Shown here piece after piece: positions 8,279-17,467 of a stretch of DNA of 64,000 nucleotides. The position numbers and the translations under genes are program-made. The notes beneath the pieces were generated by a model, which was not told the DNA's origin, made no database searches, and was given only the letters and a program-made list of their open reading frames with translations. This DNA is from Paraburkholderia ferrariae NBRC 106233 (GTDB lineage Bacteria; Pseudomonadota; Gammaproteobacteria; Burkholderiales; Burkholderiaceae): contig NZ_BAYB01000022.1 in NCBI RefSeq assembly GCF_000685035.1, positions 1 to 64,000 of the forward strand, read 5' to 3'. The number at the start of each line of letters is the position of its first letter. Position 1 is the first letter of the stretch.

Positions 8279-9631
8279 TCAGGTTTGCGCCGCCTTCGCG
8301 ATGACGGCGGCGGCCGCGGTCTCCGCGTCCAGCAGGGCACGCAGGCTCAGTTGCTCGCCGTGCGCCCCGGTCTCGGACGTCGCGGCGAAACGGCGCGCGC
8401 GCGGCTCGTGGTTGTGGATCGTCGCGCGCACCATCGGGTAGATCTGCGATTCCCATTTGCGGCCGTTGAAAACGCCATAGTGGCCCACGCCAGTCTGCAC
8501 GTGGTGCGTCTTCATATACGGCCGTAGCGCCGAGCAGAGGTCCTGCGCAGCGACTGTCTGACCCACGGCGCAGATGTCGTCCTTCTCGCCTTCGATCGTG
8601 AAAAGCGCCGTGCGGCGGATGGCGTGGGGCTCGACGAGGCGCTCGCCCACCTTCAGCTTGCCGAGCGGCAGCGCGTATTGCTGGAATACCGAACTCACGG
8701 TTTCCAGGTAGAACTCGGCGGTGAGATCCGTGGTGGCGAAATATTCTTCGTAGAACGTACGAATCGAATCGGCTTTTTCCGGATCGCCCTTCGAGCGTTC
8801 GCGGTGCATGTCCGCAAAGGACGCCATGTGCCGTTCCAGATTCATCGACATGAATGCGCCAAGCTGCACGAAGCCGGGATAAACGCGCCGCTGCGCGCCT
8901 GCAAACCCGCCCGGCACGACGCCGATGAGATTGCGCTCGAACCACTCGATAGGCTTGCTGTTCGCCAGTTCGTTCACGCGCGTGGGATTCACGCGGCAGT
9001 CGATCGGCCCGGCCATGAGCGTCATGCTGGCCGGCTGGGCCGGATCGTTGTCGGCGGCCATCAGCGAAACCGCGGCGAGCGACGCGACCGTGGGCTGGCA
9101 AATGGCGACGAGATGCGCATCCGGCCCGATGCGGCGGATGAACGAGACGACGTGCTCGACATATTCGTCGAAGCCGAAGCGGCCGGCCGAAAGCGGCACG
9201 TCGCGCGGGTTGTGCCAGTCGGTGATATAGACGTCGTGGTCGGCGAGCATCGTGCGCACCGTGCCGCGCAGGAGCGTGGCGAAGTGGCCCGACATGGGCG
9301 CGACGATCAGGACGCGCGGCTGCGGCACGGCGCTGTCCTTGCGAAAGTGCAGCAGCGAGCCGAACGGCGTGCGCTTCACGTATTCCTCGTGAACGGCCAC
9401 GCGCTCGCCGTTCACGGCGACCGTATCGATGCCGAACGGCGGCCGCCCATGCGTGAGCCCCATCATTTCGACGAGTTCGCAGCACGCGTCGAGATAGCGG
9501 GCATCGAGGCCGAAAGCGGCCGTGGACGCGGGCCAGGCGGCGAGCATGGCACGGGCGAGCGAGGCGCTGGTGCGCGAGGGACGCATGAGGTCGGCGAACG
9601 CCTGATAGAGCGGGTATGCGAGCAGGTTCAT
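8279..9631 (-). CDS. phaZ: Intracellular polyhydroxyalkanoate depolymerase
   Basis: A 450-aa alpha/beta-hydrolase-fold depolymerase that mobilises native PHB granules in the cytoplasm. The nucleophile is Cys178 in AICQPTV, the cysteine form of the lipase box known from Ralstonia PhaZ1. The catalytic Asp is likely in FTIEGEKDDICAVGQ and the His in VGHYGVFNGRKW. Length is near the family norm (about 420-450). I chose MNLLAYPLYQAF as the start because it matches the family N-terminus (hydrophobic MLYQ-like helix); no clear ribosome site is seen there. No synthase or phasin gene is adjacent. Confidence 0.92.
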   Translation of the reverse strand: MNLLAYPLYQAFADLMRPSRTSASLARAMLAAWPASTAAFGLDARYLDACCELVEMMGLTHGRPPFGIDTVAVNGERVAVHEEYVKRTPFGSLLHFRKDSAVPQPRVLIVAPMSGHFATLLRGTVRTMLADHDVYITDWHNPRDVPLSAGRFGFDEYVEHVVSFIRRIGPDAHLVAICQPTVASLAAVSLMAADNDPAQPASMTLMAGPIDCRVNPTRVNELANSKPIEWFERNLIGVVPGGFAGAQRRVYPGFVQLGAFMSMNLERHMASFADMHRERSKGDPEKADSIRTFYEEYFATTDLTAEFYLETVSSVFQQYALPLGKLKVGERLVEPHAIRRTALFTIEGEKDDICAVGQTVAAQDLCSALRPYMKTHHVQTGVGHYGVFNGRKWESQIYPMVRATIHNHEPRARRFAATSETGAHGEQLSLRALLDAETAAAAVIAKAAQT

Positions 9632-9960
9632 GGAGCGCAGGGTCGGGCGTAGGGCCGCAGCGGGGACTCTGAGGCGCAAGCAATACGTGAGCCAGCACGA
9701 GCGCGCGCGCCGCGCCGGCGACTGGCACGTTGTTTGCACGAACGCCGTGCGGATGCGGCGCGGCGCCGTGGCGTGCGGATGGGATCTGCCGGGCTTCGCG
9801 GCAACAGGATGGCGCGCAGCGGGAACGCGACAGGAACGCGCCGAAAGCGCCCCGCGAATGAAGGCGCCGCCGTGCTGCAAAGTGGTGCATCGCCTGCCGT
9901 TCGCGGTGCGCGGCGCACTTCCTCGACTATTCAGGCAGGCACCGCCCTTCGGAGACGCGC
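9632..9960. other. Divergent intergenic region phaZ/GST
   Basis: This 329 bp stretch must hold the promoters of phaZ (minus) and of the GST gene (plus). I see no clear promoter hexamers and no supported gene; the open frames crossing it are GC-driven. Confidence 0.4.
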
Positions 9961-10620
9961 ATGAGCCAGATGGAAACGACCTTGACGATCAGCAGCCGCA
10001 ACTATTCGTCGTGGTCGATGCGGGGCTGGCTGCTGGCGAAGCTGGCCGGTCTTCCCTTCGAGACCGTGGCCGTGCCCGTGGACGATCCCGCGGCACGCGC
10101 CGAACTGCTGCTGCTTTCGCCCTCGATTCTCGTGCCCTGCCTGCAGCACGACGGCATCAAGGTGTGGGACACGCTCGCGATCTGCGAGTACCTGAACGAA
10201 ATCCGCCCGCAGGCGCATCTGTTACCCGAGCACCGGAAGGCGCGCGCGCACTGCCGCTCGATCTGCGGCGAGATGCATTCGGGCTTCGGCGCGTTGCGCT
10301 CGGCGTTGCCGATGAACCTGCGCGGGCACTTTCCGAACTTTCGTGTATGGTCGCGCGCGCAGGACGATATCGAGCGCATCGTAACGATCTGGCGCGAGTG
10401 TTTCGCGGCGTACGGCGGCCCGTGGCTGTTCGGCGAGATCGGCGCTGCCGATGCCATGTACGCGCCCGTCGTTACGCGTTTTTTGACCTACGACGTGAAG
10501 ATCGATCGCGATATCGCCGACTACTGCATGCGCGTGCTCAAACAGCCCTTCGTGGCGGAGTGGATCGCGGCGGCGAAGTCGGAGACCGAAGATATCGACG
10601 AACTCGACGTGGAGTTCTGA
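9961..10620 (+). CDS. Glutathione S-transferase family protein
   Basis: A 219-aa cytosolic GST. The N-terminal thioredoxin-like domain (LTISSRNYSSWSMRGWLLAK) has the Ser-Ser-Trp-Ser pattern near residues 15-19 expected to contact glutathione, followed by the cis-Pro segment ILVPCLQHDG and KVWDTLAICEYLNE. The all-helical C-terminal domain includes DAMYAPVVTRF. It resembles plain beta-proteobacterial GSTs annotated as YfcF/maleylacetoacetate isomerase relatives. The substrate is unknown. Confidence 0.9.
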   Translation: MSQMETTLTISSRNYSSWSMRGWLLAKLAGLPFETVAVPVDDPAARAELLLLSPSILVPCLQHDGIKVWDTLAICEYLNEIRPQAHLLPEHRKARAHCRSICGEMHSGFGALRSALPMNLRGHFPNFRVWSRAQDDIERIVTIWRECFAAYGGPWLFGEIGAADAMYAPVVTRFLTYDVKIDRDIADYCMRVLKQPFVAEWIAAAKSETEDIDELDVEF

Positions 10621-10654
10621 GCGGCTGCGCTGATCGACTGCGCGCCGCATCCAC

Positions 10655-11386
10655 TCACATCTGCCGGAACATGCCGGCATAGGCGCGGCTCACGGGCAGC
10701 ACCGCCGCATCGCCGCGCAGATGAATCTTGAGGTTGCCCATCAGGTCGCGCTCCACGCGGTCGATGGCTGCGTACGCAACGATAACGCTGCGGTGAACCT
10801 GCGTGAACGCGTCGGCGTCGAGACGCGGCATCAGTTCCTTGAGCGGTGTGCGGATGACGTGCCGCGCGCCGGCGGTGACCACTTCGGTGTACTTGTCGGC
10901 GGCCTGAAAGTACAGCACGTCGTCCACGGAAACGAGCCGCGTGGTGTCGCCGGCGCTCACGGTCAGCCAGCGCACCGGCGCCGTGTCGCGCGGCGCCGGT
11001 GCGGCCGGCCCCGGCTGCAGCTCTCCTTGTGCCGGCGCTTCGCGCTGAAGACGCGCAATGCAGCGCAGCAGCCGCGCGTCGGTCAAGGGCTTGAGCAGAT
11101 AGTCCACCGCGCTGCGATCGAAGGCTTCGACCGCATAGTCGTCGTGCGCCGTCACGAACACGACGCGCGCGTGGGGCGCGAGGCCCGCGAGCCTCAGACC
11201 GTCGATGCCGGGCATGCGGATGTCGAGAAACGCGATATCGGGCTTGAGCGCATTGAGGGCCGCCAGCGCGGCCACGCCGTCGCGCGGCTTCGCCACGATC
11301 GTGAGCTCGGGCCACAGGCGCGCCAGCCGGTCGGCGAGATCGGCGGAAAGGTTCGGTTCGTCGTCGGCAATCAGGGCGGTCGGCAT
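10655..11386 (-). CDS. LytTR-family response regulator
   Basis: A 243-aa response regulator. The receiver domain (1-115) has the acidic pocket DDE near residue 8, the phosphoacceptor Asp in AFLDIRMPG (about 54) and the Lys in YLLKPL (about 104). A proline/alanine-rich linker (about 120-140) leads to a LytTR DNA-binding domain (VSAGDTTRLVSVDDVLYFQA to the end). It starts one base after the stop codon of the sensor kinase gene, so the two are cotranscribed and probably translationally coupled. It resembles YehT/BtsR and AlgR. It is convergent with the GST gene. Confidence 0.93.
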   Translation of the reverse strand: MPTALIADDEPNLSADLADRLARLWPELTIVAKPRDGVAALAALNALKPDIAFLDIRMPGIDGLRLAGLAPHARVVFVTAHDDYAVEAFDRSAVDYLLKPLTDARLLRCIARLQREAPAQGELQPGPAAPAPRDTAPVRWLTVSAGDTTRLVSVDDVLYFQAADKYTEVVTAGARHVIRTPLKELMPRLDADAFTQVHRSVIVAYAAIDRVERDLMGNLKIHLRGDAAVLPVSRAYAGMFRQM

Positions 11387-11387
11387 A

Positions 11388-12479
11388 TCAGTGAGCGGGA
11401 AGCAGCAAGGTGGCGGTGACGCCCTTCGCGGGTGCCGCATTGTCGCTGATATCGAGGCGGCTGCGTTCGCCGTAGAGACTGCTCAGCCGCGTGCGGACGT
11501 TGTTCAGGCCCACGCCGCCATGCAGCGCGCCGGCCGCGCCCTGCGCGAGCCCCGTGCCGCTATCCATCACCTCCAGCGTGAGCATGCCGCCGTGGAGCGC
11601 GGCGCGCACACGGATTTCGCCGCCCTCCACCGAGGGCTCGATGCCGTGCCGAATGGCGTTCTCGACGAGCGGCTGGAGCAGCAGCGGCGAGAAGGGCAGA
11701 TGGCGCACCGCGGGCGGAATCTCGAACGTGTAGCGCAAGCGGTCCTCCAGCCGGATCGAAGCAATCTTCAGGAGTGCTTCGCATAGATCGAGTTCTTCGC
11801 CGAGTGTGGAAGTTGCCGCGCGCGTACGTCGCAGGCTGCCGCGCAGATAGTGGTTGAGACTCGATAGCATGGCGTTCGCGCGGGCCGGGTCGCGCTCGAT
11901 CAGGCTTTGCACGTTCGCCAGCGTGTTGAAGAGGAAGTGCGGTTCGATCTGGGCTTGCAGCAGCGCGAGCCGGGCGGCGGTTTCGGCCTGGCGCGCGTCG
12001 GCGGCCTTGCGGCGTTCGATTTCGAGCGAGGTGCGCATGCGCGAGGTCTGGAGCGCGAGAGTAAAGAGCGCGCAGGCCACCGCCGCGATGATGAACGACG
12101 AGCCGTAGGCGAACCATTTCTCGTCACCCGCATGACCGAGGAGGTGCGGGACGTTCCCCACGGTGGAGGCGGCGATCTCGAAGCCGGCGACCACGCTGAT
12201 CGGGACCACGATCAGCACCTTCGGCAGCACGCCGAGCTTGCGCCGCGCGAGCCGATCGGCGAGCGCGCCCAGCAGCCAGGCGCTGAAGCCGATGCCATTG
12301 GCGACCACGAGATAGCTGAGCAGATGCTCTTCGGTGTGACCGGCCCACAGGGCAAGGGCGATCAGGCTGTTGAAGGCGGCAAGCCTGAGCACCGTGAGCG
12401 CGCGGCGGGTGCCGGGCGTCGCCGCCTGCGGCATCTGTGCGAGGCGATGCGTTGCCGCGCCGTCGAAGAGTCTTTGCAT
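11388..12479 (-). CDS. LytS-type sensor histidine kinase
   Basis: A 363-aa membrane histidine kinase of the His_kinase (PF06580) type. Four membrane segments lie within residues 25-160, followed by a coiled coil (RRKAADARQAETAARLALL), the phosphoacceptor motif IEPHFLFNTLANVQ (about 192-205), and an ATPase domain with the N-box ENAIRHGIEP and a G-box GVGLNNVRTRL. It is the partner of the LytTR regulator immediately downstream. I chose the ATG at 12479 because AGGAG precedes it by 8-9 bases; the open frame extends further upstream. The signal sensed is unknown. Confidence 0.92.
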   Translation of the reverse strand: MQRLFDGAATHRLAQMPQAATPGTRRALTVLRLAAFNSLIALALWAGHTEEHLLSYLVVANGIGFSAWLLGALADRLARRKLGVLPKVLIVVPISVVAGFEIAASTVGNVPHLLGHAGDEKWFAYGSSFIIAAVACALFTLALQTSRMRTSLEIERRKAADARQAETAARLALLQAQIEPHFLFNTLANVQSLIERDPARANAMLSSLNHYLRGSLRRTRAATSTLGEELDLCEALLKIASIRLEDRLRYTFEIPPAVRHLPFSPLLLQPLVENAIRHGIEPSVEGGEIRVRAALHGGMLTLEVMDSGTGLAQGAAGALHGGVGLNNVRTRLSSLYGERSRLDISDNAAPAKGVTATLLLPAH

Positions 12480-12697
12480 CGCGTGAGCTCCTGAGAGCGG
12501 TGCCTGAGGACTCGAGAATATACCGGGCCCGCAGGGGCCGGAAAGCCTCGCGGGCTTCGCCGCCGTTCGTCGCGCGAGGCCGCTGTTCATCGCGCCAAAG
12601 TGCATTTCGTCGCAAAGCGGTTTTCAAGCGGAGCGAAATGGTTAGAGTCGCGACCGCGGTGTTCGCTCAACCATGCCCAACCCTGATGGAGTGCATC

Positions 12698-13207
12698 ATG
12701 ACTCACTTCTCCAGTTCCTATGTCGTTGTTCTGCTCTGTGTGCTGCTTTATATCGGCGTGAACCGCTGCTTTCCGCGCGAAGTGCGCCCCACGCGGCCCC
12801 TGTTGACCCCCGTGATTTTTCTGGCCATGGGTTTCGGCAGTCTCGGTGAGCTCTTTCCGCATGCGGGCGACGCGGATCTGGTCGTGACGGTGGTCATGGT
12901 GGCGGTGGGAGCGGGCCTCGGCTGGCTGCATGCGCGCCGCTGGGCGCTGCAATATCGTCGCGGGCCGAACGGTCTGCTCGTGCGCCTGCCGGGCGATCCG
13001 AGCCTGCTCGTCATGATCGTCGTGACCTTCGTCGCGGAGTCCTTCATGCACTATGCCGTCGAGTCCGGGCAGCCGTGGGCGGCGACCGACGCATTTGCCG
13101 CCATGTCGTATGCGCTGTGGGGCGTCCTCGTGGGCATGCCGCTTGGGCGGGGGCTCAATGTGGTGATGCGTTGCGCCCAGTATGCGAACGGCGTGCGTGT
13201 GGGTTAA
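12698..13207 (+). CDS. Inner-membrane protein of unknown function
   Basis: A 169-aa protein with about four membrane helices: SSYVVVLLCVLLYIGV, LTPVIFLAMGFGSLGE, LVVTVVMVAVGAGLGW and SLLVMIVVTFVAESF, then a fifth weaker segment near the end. A conserved-looking FPREVRPTRPLL follows the first helix. The ATG at 12698 has GGAG seven bases upstream; an ATG at 12686 would add four residues. It is divergent from the sensor kinase, but nothing links the two functionally. Confidence 0.75.
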   Translation: MTHFSSSYVVVLLCVLLYIGVNRCFPREVRPTRPLLTPVIFLAMGFGSLGELFPHAGDADLVVTVVMVAVGAGLGWLHARRWALQYRRGPNGLLVRLPGDPSLLVMIVVTFVAESFMHYAVESGQPWAATDAFAAMSYALWGVLVGMPLGRGLNVVMRCAQYANGVRVG

Positions 13208-13309
13208 AGAGTGGATGTTCTTTGAGGTGGCGTGGAGGCCTGGGTGCGTTACTGCGCTGCATCTGGCACTGGGTTAAGCTGGCGGGCCTGACCACTCTGG
13301 AGCAGTGCG

Positions 13310-13978
13310 ATGACCGAGCAAGCCTGGCATGCTGTTGACGAATGGTTTTGCGAGCGCCTGGTCGGCGCCGATGCCGCGCTCGACGACGCACTCGCCGCGA
13401 GTGCGAAAGCGGGCCTGCGGGCCATCAACGTCGCGCCCAATCAGGGCAAGTTTCTCTATCTGCTCGCGCGCATTCAGGGCGCGCGGCGCGTGCTGGAAAT
13501 CGGCACGCTGGGCGGCTACAGCGCGATCTGGCTCGCGCGTGCGCTGCCCGCAGACGGCACGCTCGTCACGCTCGAAGCCGTGGCCGAAAACGCCGCGGTG
13601 GCACGCGCGAACCTCGCGGCGGCAGGCGTGAGCGACAAGGTCACGGTGATCGAAGGGCAGGCACTCGACACGCTCGACCGCCTGCTTAAAGACGGCGCGG
13701 CGCCGTTCGACTTCGTCTTCATCGACGCGGACAAGCGCAACAACCCGCACTACCTCGAACGCGTGCTGAAGCTTGCGCGGCCCGGCACGGTGATCGTGGC
13801 GGACAACGTCGTGCGCGACGGTCGCGTGGCCGACCCGGCGAGCCAGGAAGACGACGTGGTGGGCGTGCGGCGCTATATCGACCGGCTCGCGCAGGATGCG
13901 CGGCTCGAAAGCACCGCCGTGCAGACTGTGGGCTCGAAAGGGTGGGATGGGTTTGCGATTACGGTGGTGAAGGGGTAG
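13310..13978 (+). CDS. SAM-dependent O-methyltransferase
   Basis: A 222-aa O-methyltransferase of the caffeoyl-CoA/catechol (Methyltransf_3) family. Motif I is VLEIGTLGGYSAIWLARALP (about residues 62-81), the acidic residue of motif II is in TLEAVAEN, and the metal-binding Asp pair is in FDFVFIDADKRNN (about 134-146) and VADNVVRDG. Full length for the family. Probably a cytosolic methyltransferase acting on a catechol-type hydroxyl; the substrate is unknown. It is followed immediately by decayed DNA. Confidence 0.92.
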   Translation: MTEQAWHAVDEWFCERLVGADAALDDALAASAKAGLRAINVAPNQGKFLYLLARIQGARRVLEIGTLGGYSAIWLARALPADGTLVTLEAVAENAAVARANLAAAGVSDKVTVIEGQALDTLDRLLKDGAAPFDFVFIDADKRNNPHYLERVLKLARPGTVIVADNVVRDGRVADPASQEDDVVGVRRYIDRLAQDARLESTAVQTVGSKGWDGFAITVVKG

Positions 13979-13988
13979 GCGGGAGTCC

Positions 13989-14279
13989 TCACAATGTCGG
14001 ACGCTCCAGCGCCACCCAGCGCTGGACCGACGGCCTTTGCCATTGCCGGCGGGCATAGTCTGCGAGGCGCTGCGGCACGGGATCGCGGTTCAGAACCAGC
14101 CGGTTGAGCATCAGCGCAAGATCGGCGTCGGCAATGCTCCACGCCCCGAACAGATTGCCGCCCGCGGCTGGCAGCAACGCATCGGCCGCGGGCCTGAACC
14201 TCCCGGTCGAGAGATTCATCACCACGCCCAGGTCGATTTGCCGCCGCGCCTGGGCGAGCCCGATATCCGCAATCTTCAT
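13989..14279 (-). pseudogene. Remnant: C-terminal part of a YfcF-type GST
   Basis: An open 96-codon frame encodes only the tail of a glutathione transferase: SIADADLALMLNRLVLNRD followed by VPQRLADYARRQWQR and a terminal helix. This closely matches the C-terminal domain of YfcF-like GSTs. The whole N-terminal thioredoxin domain is missing: upstream (14280-14300) the frame runs into transporter sequence on the other strand. It is read as a truncated gene, with the break near 14290. Confidence 0.75.
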
Positions 14280-14290
14280 CGCGCAGATGT

Positions 14291-14648
14291 GCAGGCTTAG
14301 CTGAAGCCGGCTGGCTGCTCTGGATGGTTGCGTGCCTCATTGGCGCGCTGCCCGTGCCGGGTTTGCTGCTGCGTGTGGAGTGGCACCGGTTGCTTGCCGG
14401 CAACGACCCGCTGCTCGATGTGCGCCTCTTTCGCAACCCCGTCGTCGCGCTGGGTTTCGCGCTGGCGTTTCTGTTCTACACGATGAGCGCGTTCTTCCTC
14501 ACCTACGACATCTACCTGCAAGGCGTCCTGCACTGGTCGCCGCTCGCCTCGCTTCGGGGCTTGCGATCCTGCCGTTCGGACTCGGGTTCCTTTCGAGCCC
14601 GCTGCTGATGCCGCGGCTCGTGCATCGCTTCGGCGGCCATCATGAGTA
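14291..14648 (+). pseudogene. Remnant: middle of a DHA2-type MFS transporter
   Basis: From about 14291 the frame reads AEAGWLLWMVACLIGALP, then NDPLLDVRLFRNPVVALGFA and FFLTYDIYLQGVLHWSPLAS, typical of the central part of 14-helix MFS drug exporters (LFR motif before helix 9). Near 14550 the match moves to the frame one base on, giving ASGLAILPFGLGFLSSPLLM and RLVHRFGGH, so there is a frameshift as well as loss of both ends. Together with the adjoining GST tail it marks an old deletion junction. Confidence 0.75.
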
Positions 14649-14726
14649 AAAGCCACGCAAAAGCCACACAAAGACCACGTCAAGGCCAAGCGGCACGAAA
14701 TGCGAATGTGGCGCCCACATCGAATT

Positions 14727-15617
14727 TCACGCTTCCGGAAAAAGGTGCGCGCACATGAAATCGACGAAGACGCGCAGCTTCGGCGAAAGCTGGCGGCTGG
14801 ACGGCCAGAGTATCGAGAACTGGCCGGGCGCGATCGTGTGCTCGCCGAGTACCGTCACGAGCGCGCCGCTTTCCAGCGCATCCTGCGCGAGAAAGTCCGG
14901 CATGAAGCCAATCCCGAAGCCCGCGATCACCGCGCCCCGCAGCGCCTCCATGTTGTTGCAGGTCATCGCCGTGCGCAGGTTCGGCGGTTCGCTGCCGTCG
15001 CTCATGAGCGACCACGGCTGCATCTTGCCCGTGGTCGGAAAGCGGTAGCGCACGCAGGCGTGCGCGGGCAGCGCAGCCAGGGTGTCCGGTAGCCCGCAGC
15101 GTTGAGCGTAGCCGGGCGCCGCGCATAGCACGAAGCGAAACGGGCCGAGCCGGCGCGACATCAGGCTCGAATCGCTGAGCGAACCGCTTCGGATCACCGC
15201 GTCGAAACCGCCTTCCACCACGTCCACCAGCCGGTCGTTGAAGTCGAGATCGAGTTCGATCTCGGGATAGCGCGCGCTGAAGGCCGGCAATACCGGCAGC
15301 AGGAAGCGGTAGCCGATCACGGGCAGGCTCACGCGCAAGCGCCCGCGCGGCGTCTGCGCGGCTTCGGAGAGCACGGCTTCCGCGTCGCGCAGTTCTTCGA
15401 GGATCCGGTGGCAGCGCTCGTGGAAATGCCGCCCTTCGTCGGTCAGGGTCACGCGGCGCGTGGTGCGGTGAAAGAGCCGCACACCCAGCGAGCGTTCCAG
15501 CTTCGCGATGGTCTTGCCCACCGCCGACGCCGAGATGCCGAGCTTGCGCCCGGCCGCGACGAAACTGAGCGTTTCCGCCGTGCGCACGAACGCGACGATG
15601 CCGTTGAGATTGTCCAT
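14727..15617 (-). CDS. LysR family transcriptional regulator
   Basis: A 296-aa LysR regulator of normal length. The HTH is in LNGIVAFVRTAETLSFVAAG with KLGISASAVGKTIAKLE; the effector domain starts near residue 90 (GRLRVSLPVIGYRFLLPVLP) and carries VVEGGFDAVIRSGSLSDSSL. It is divergent from the MFS transporter at 15809, with repeated motifs in the 191 bp between them, so it probably regulates that transporter. Confidence 0.93.
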   Translation of the reverse strand: MDNLNGIVAFVRTAETLSFVAAGRKLGISASAVGKTIAKLERSLGVRLFHRTTRRVTLTDEGRHFHERCHRILEELRDAEAVLSEAAQTPRGRLRVSLPVIGYRFLLPVLPAFSARYPEIELDLDFNDRLVDVVEGGFDAVIRSGSLSDSSLMSRRLGPFRFVLCAAPGYAQRCGLPDTLAALPAHACVRYRFPTTGKMQPWSLMSDGSEPPNLRTAMTCNNMEALRGAVIAGFGIGFMPDFLAQDALESGALVTVLGEHTIAPGQFSILWPSSRQLSPKLRVFVDFMCAHLFPEA

Positions 15618-15660
15618 GCCTGCTTGCCGTTGCGGAGCCGTTGATCGGTGGACCGGGGCG

Positions 15661-15702
15661 ATTCCGGTTCATTGCGGAATTTAACTCCGTTATTTGCGGA
15701 AT
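15661..15702. promoter_or_regulatory. Repeated LysR-type operator candidate
   Basis: TTGCGGAAT occurs at 15672-15680 and 15694-15702, 22 bp apart (two helical turns). Each copy pairs with an upstream inverted arm: ATTCCG (15661-15666) for the first and ACTCCG (15683-15688) for the second. Two such sites in a LysR/target divergent region fit recognition and activation half-sites. Confidence 0.5.
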
Positions 15703-15808
15703 CCCACCTTATTTTTCGCCGACTGAATCCGAACTATCGTTTGTCGCTCTGCCCGCGGCATTGCACGGCAATGCATTGCAATGCGCGGACCCTTCACCAG
15801 GAGCGACG

Positions 15809-17365
15809 ATGGACACTACGAATTCACCCGATACGGCGAGGCGCCTCGTCGTGCTCGCCGCGGTCTGCATGGCCGCGCTCGCGCTGCCGCTCGCGTTTTC
15901 GGGCGGTGCGGTCGCCACGCCTGCGATCGGCCGCGACCTGGGCGGCGGACCGGTCGCGACGAACTGGATCACCAACGCCTTCATGCTCGCGTTCGGCAGC
16001 CTGCTGATGGCGGCGGGCACGCTTGCGGACCGGTTCGGCCGCAAGCGGTTGTTCGCCTGCGGCGTGGCGGGCTTCACGCTCAGTTCGCTGGCGCTCGGTT
16101 TCGCGCCGACCCTCCTCGCCGTGGATCTGCTCCGCGCGGCACAGGGCGTCGCGGCCGCGGCGGCGCTGGCGGGCGGCACCGCCGCGCTCGCGCAGGAGTT
16201 CGACGGCCACGCCCGCACGCGGGCATTCAGCGCGCTCGGCACAACCTTCGGGATCGGTCTGGCATTCGGGCCCGTTCTGGCCGGCTGGCTGATCGCGCAT
16301 TTCGGCTGGCGCGCGATCTTCACGACCGGGGCGCTGGCCGGCGCGCTTTCGCTGGCGTTCGGCGTGCCGCGTATGCGCGAGTCGCGCGATCCGCATGCAC
16401 GGCGGCTCGACTGGGCGGGCACCGCAACCTTCACGGCGGCGCTCACCTGCTTTACGTGCGGGGTGATCGAGGCGCCCACGCGCGGCTGGACGTCGGCCGC
16501 GGTGATCGGGCTGCTCGCGGCATTCGCCGTGTTCGCGCTGGCTTTCGTCGTGATCGAACTGCGCGCCGCCCGGCCAATGCTGGACCTCTCGCTGTTCCGC
16601 TACCCGCGCTTCGTGGGCGTTCAGGTGCTGCCTGTTGCGACCTGCTACTGCTATATCGTGCTGCTCGTCGTATTACCGCTGCGCTTTATCGGCGTGGAGG
16701 GCTACGACGAGATTCACGCGGGTTGGCTCATGCTCGCGATTTCGGCGCCGATGCTGGTCGTGCCGTTCGTCGCGGCCACGCTGACTCGCTGGATGTCCGC
16801 GGGGGCGATTTCGGGCATTGGGCTCGTGATCGCGGCGGCGGGCTTGTACGCGTTGGGCTCGGCGTTGCGCGCGGGTGCCGGCGCGGCGGCGGTCGGGCCG
16901 ATGCTGGCGATCGGTGTGGGCGCAGGCCTGCCGTGGGGATTGATGGACGGCCTTTCGGTCAGCGTCGTGCCGAAGTCGCGCGCCGGCATGGCAACGGGCA
17001 TCTTCAGCACGACACGCGTGGCCGGGGAGGGCGTGGCGCTGGCGGTGGTGAGCGCGCTGCTCGCCGCATTGACCGCCGTGCAATTGCGCGCCGAACTTGC
17101 GCAAGCACAGCCGGGCGCCGTGGCCGAGGCGGCCGCGCGGCTTGCGGCCGGCGATCTCGCGCATGCCGCGGCGTGTGTGCCGGGCGTTGCGCACGCAACG
17201 TTGCAGGCCGCTTACTACACGGCGTTCGGCTTTCTGCTCGACGGGCTGGCGGCCGTCACGCTGCTGTGTGCGCTGGCCGCGTTCGCGTTCCTGAGCCGCG
17301 TGCGCGTGCACGATGGGCCTGCCGATGGAGAATTGCACACGCCAGTGTGCGCCTCCACGCAATGA
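15809..17365 (+). CDS. DHA2-type MFS drug efflux transporter
   Basis: A 518-aa, 14-helix MFS exporter of the EmrB/QacA (DHA2) group, an inner-membrane proton antiporter. Helix 1 carries AALALPLAFSGGAVATPAIG; the loop 2-3 signature is GTLADRFGRKRLFACGVAGF; motif C is TFGIGLAFGPVLAGWLI in helix 5. The central LFRYPRF segment precedes the second half. The start has AGGAG at 15799-15803. It is divergent from a LysR gene and followed by a pair of operator-like motifs and a hydrolase pseudogene. Confidence 0.9.
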   Translation: MDTTNSPDTARRLVVLAAVCMAALALPLAFSGGAVATPAIGRDLGGGPVATNWITNAFMLAFGSLLMAAGTLADRFGRKRLFACGVAGFTLSSLALGFAPTLLAVDLLRAAQGVAAAAALAGGTAALAQEFDGHARTRAFSALGTTFGIGLAFGPVLAGWLIAHFGWRAIFTTGALAGALSLAFGVPRMRESRDPHARRLDWAGTATFTAALTCFTCGVIEAPTRGWTSAAVIGLLAAFAVFALAFVVIELRAARPMLDLSLFRYPRFVGVQVLPVATCYCYIVLLVVLPLRFIGVEGYDEIHAGWLMLAISAPMLVVPFVAATLTRWMSAGAISGIGLVIAAAGLYALGSALRAGAGAAAVGPMLAIGVGAGLPWGLMDGLSVSVVPKSRAGMATGIFSTTRVAGEGVALAVVSALLAALTAVQLRAELAQAQPGAVAEAAARLAAGDLAHAAACVPGVAHATLQAAYYTAFGFLLDGLAAVTLLCALAAFAFLSRVRVHDGPADGELHTPVCASTQ

Positions 17366-17366
17366 A

Positions 17367-17419
17367 GTTGCAAAATGAAACCAATATTGCCATCACGCAT
17401 TCTGGTTTCAATATGAAAC
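17367..17419. promoter_or_regulatory. Paired palindromic operator motifs
   Basis: GTTTCA-ATA-TGAAAC (17405-17419) is a perfect palindrome, and GTTGCA-AAA-TGAAAC (17367-17381) is a one-mismatch copy 38 bp upstream. They lie between the MFS stop codon and the start of the hydrolase remnant, so they probably served the hydrolase promoter. Confidence 0.5.
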
Positions 17420-17467
17420 TACTTCGTGGAAGCCGATGTCATTCCCTTTCAGCAAAGGACGCGCTTC

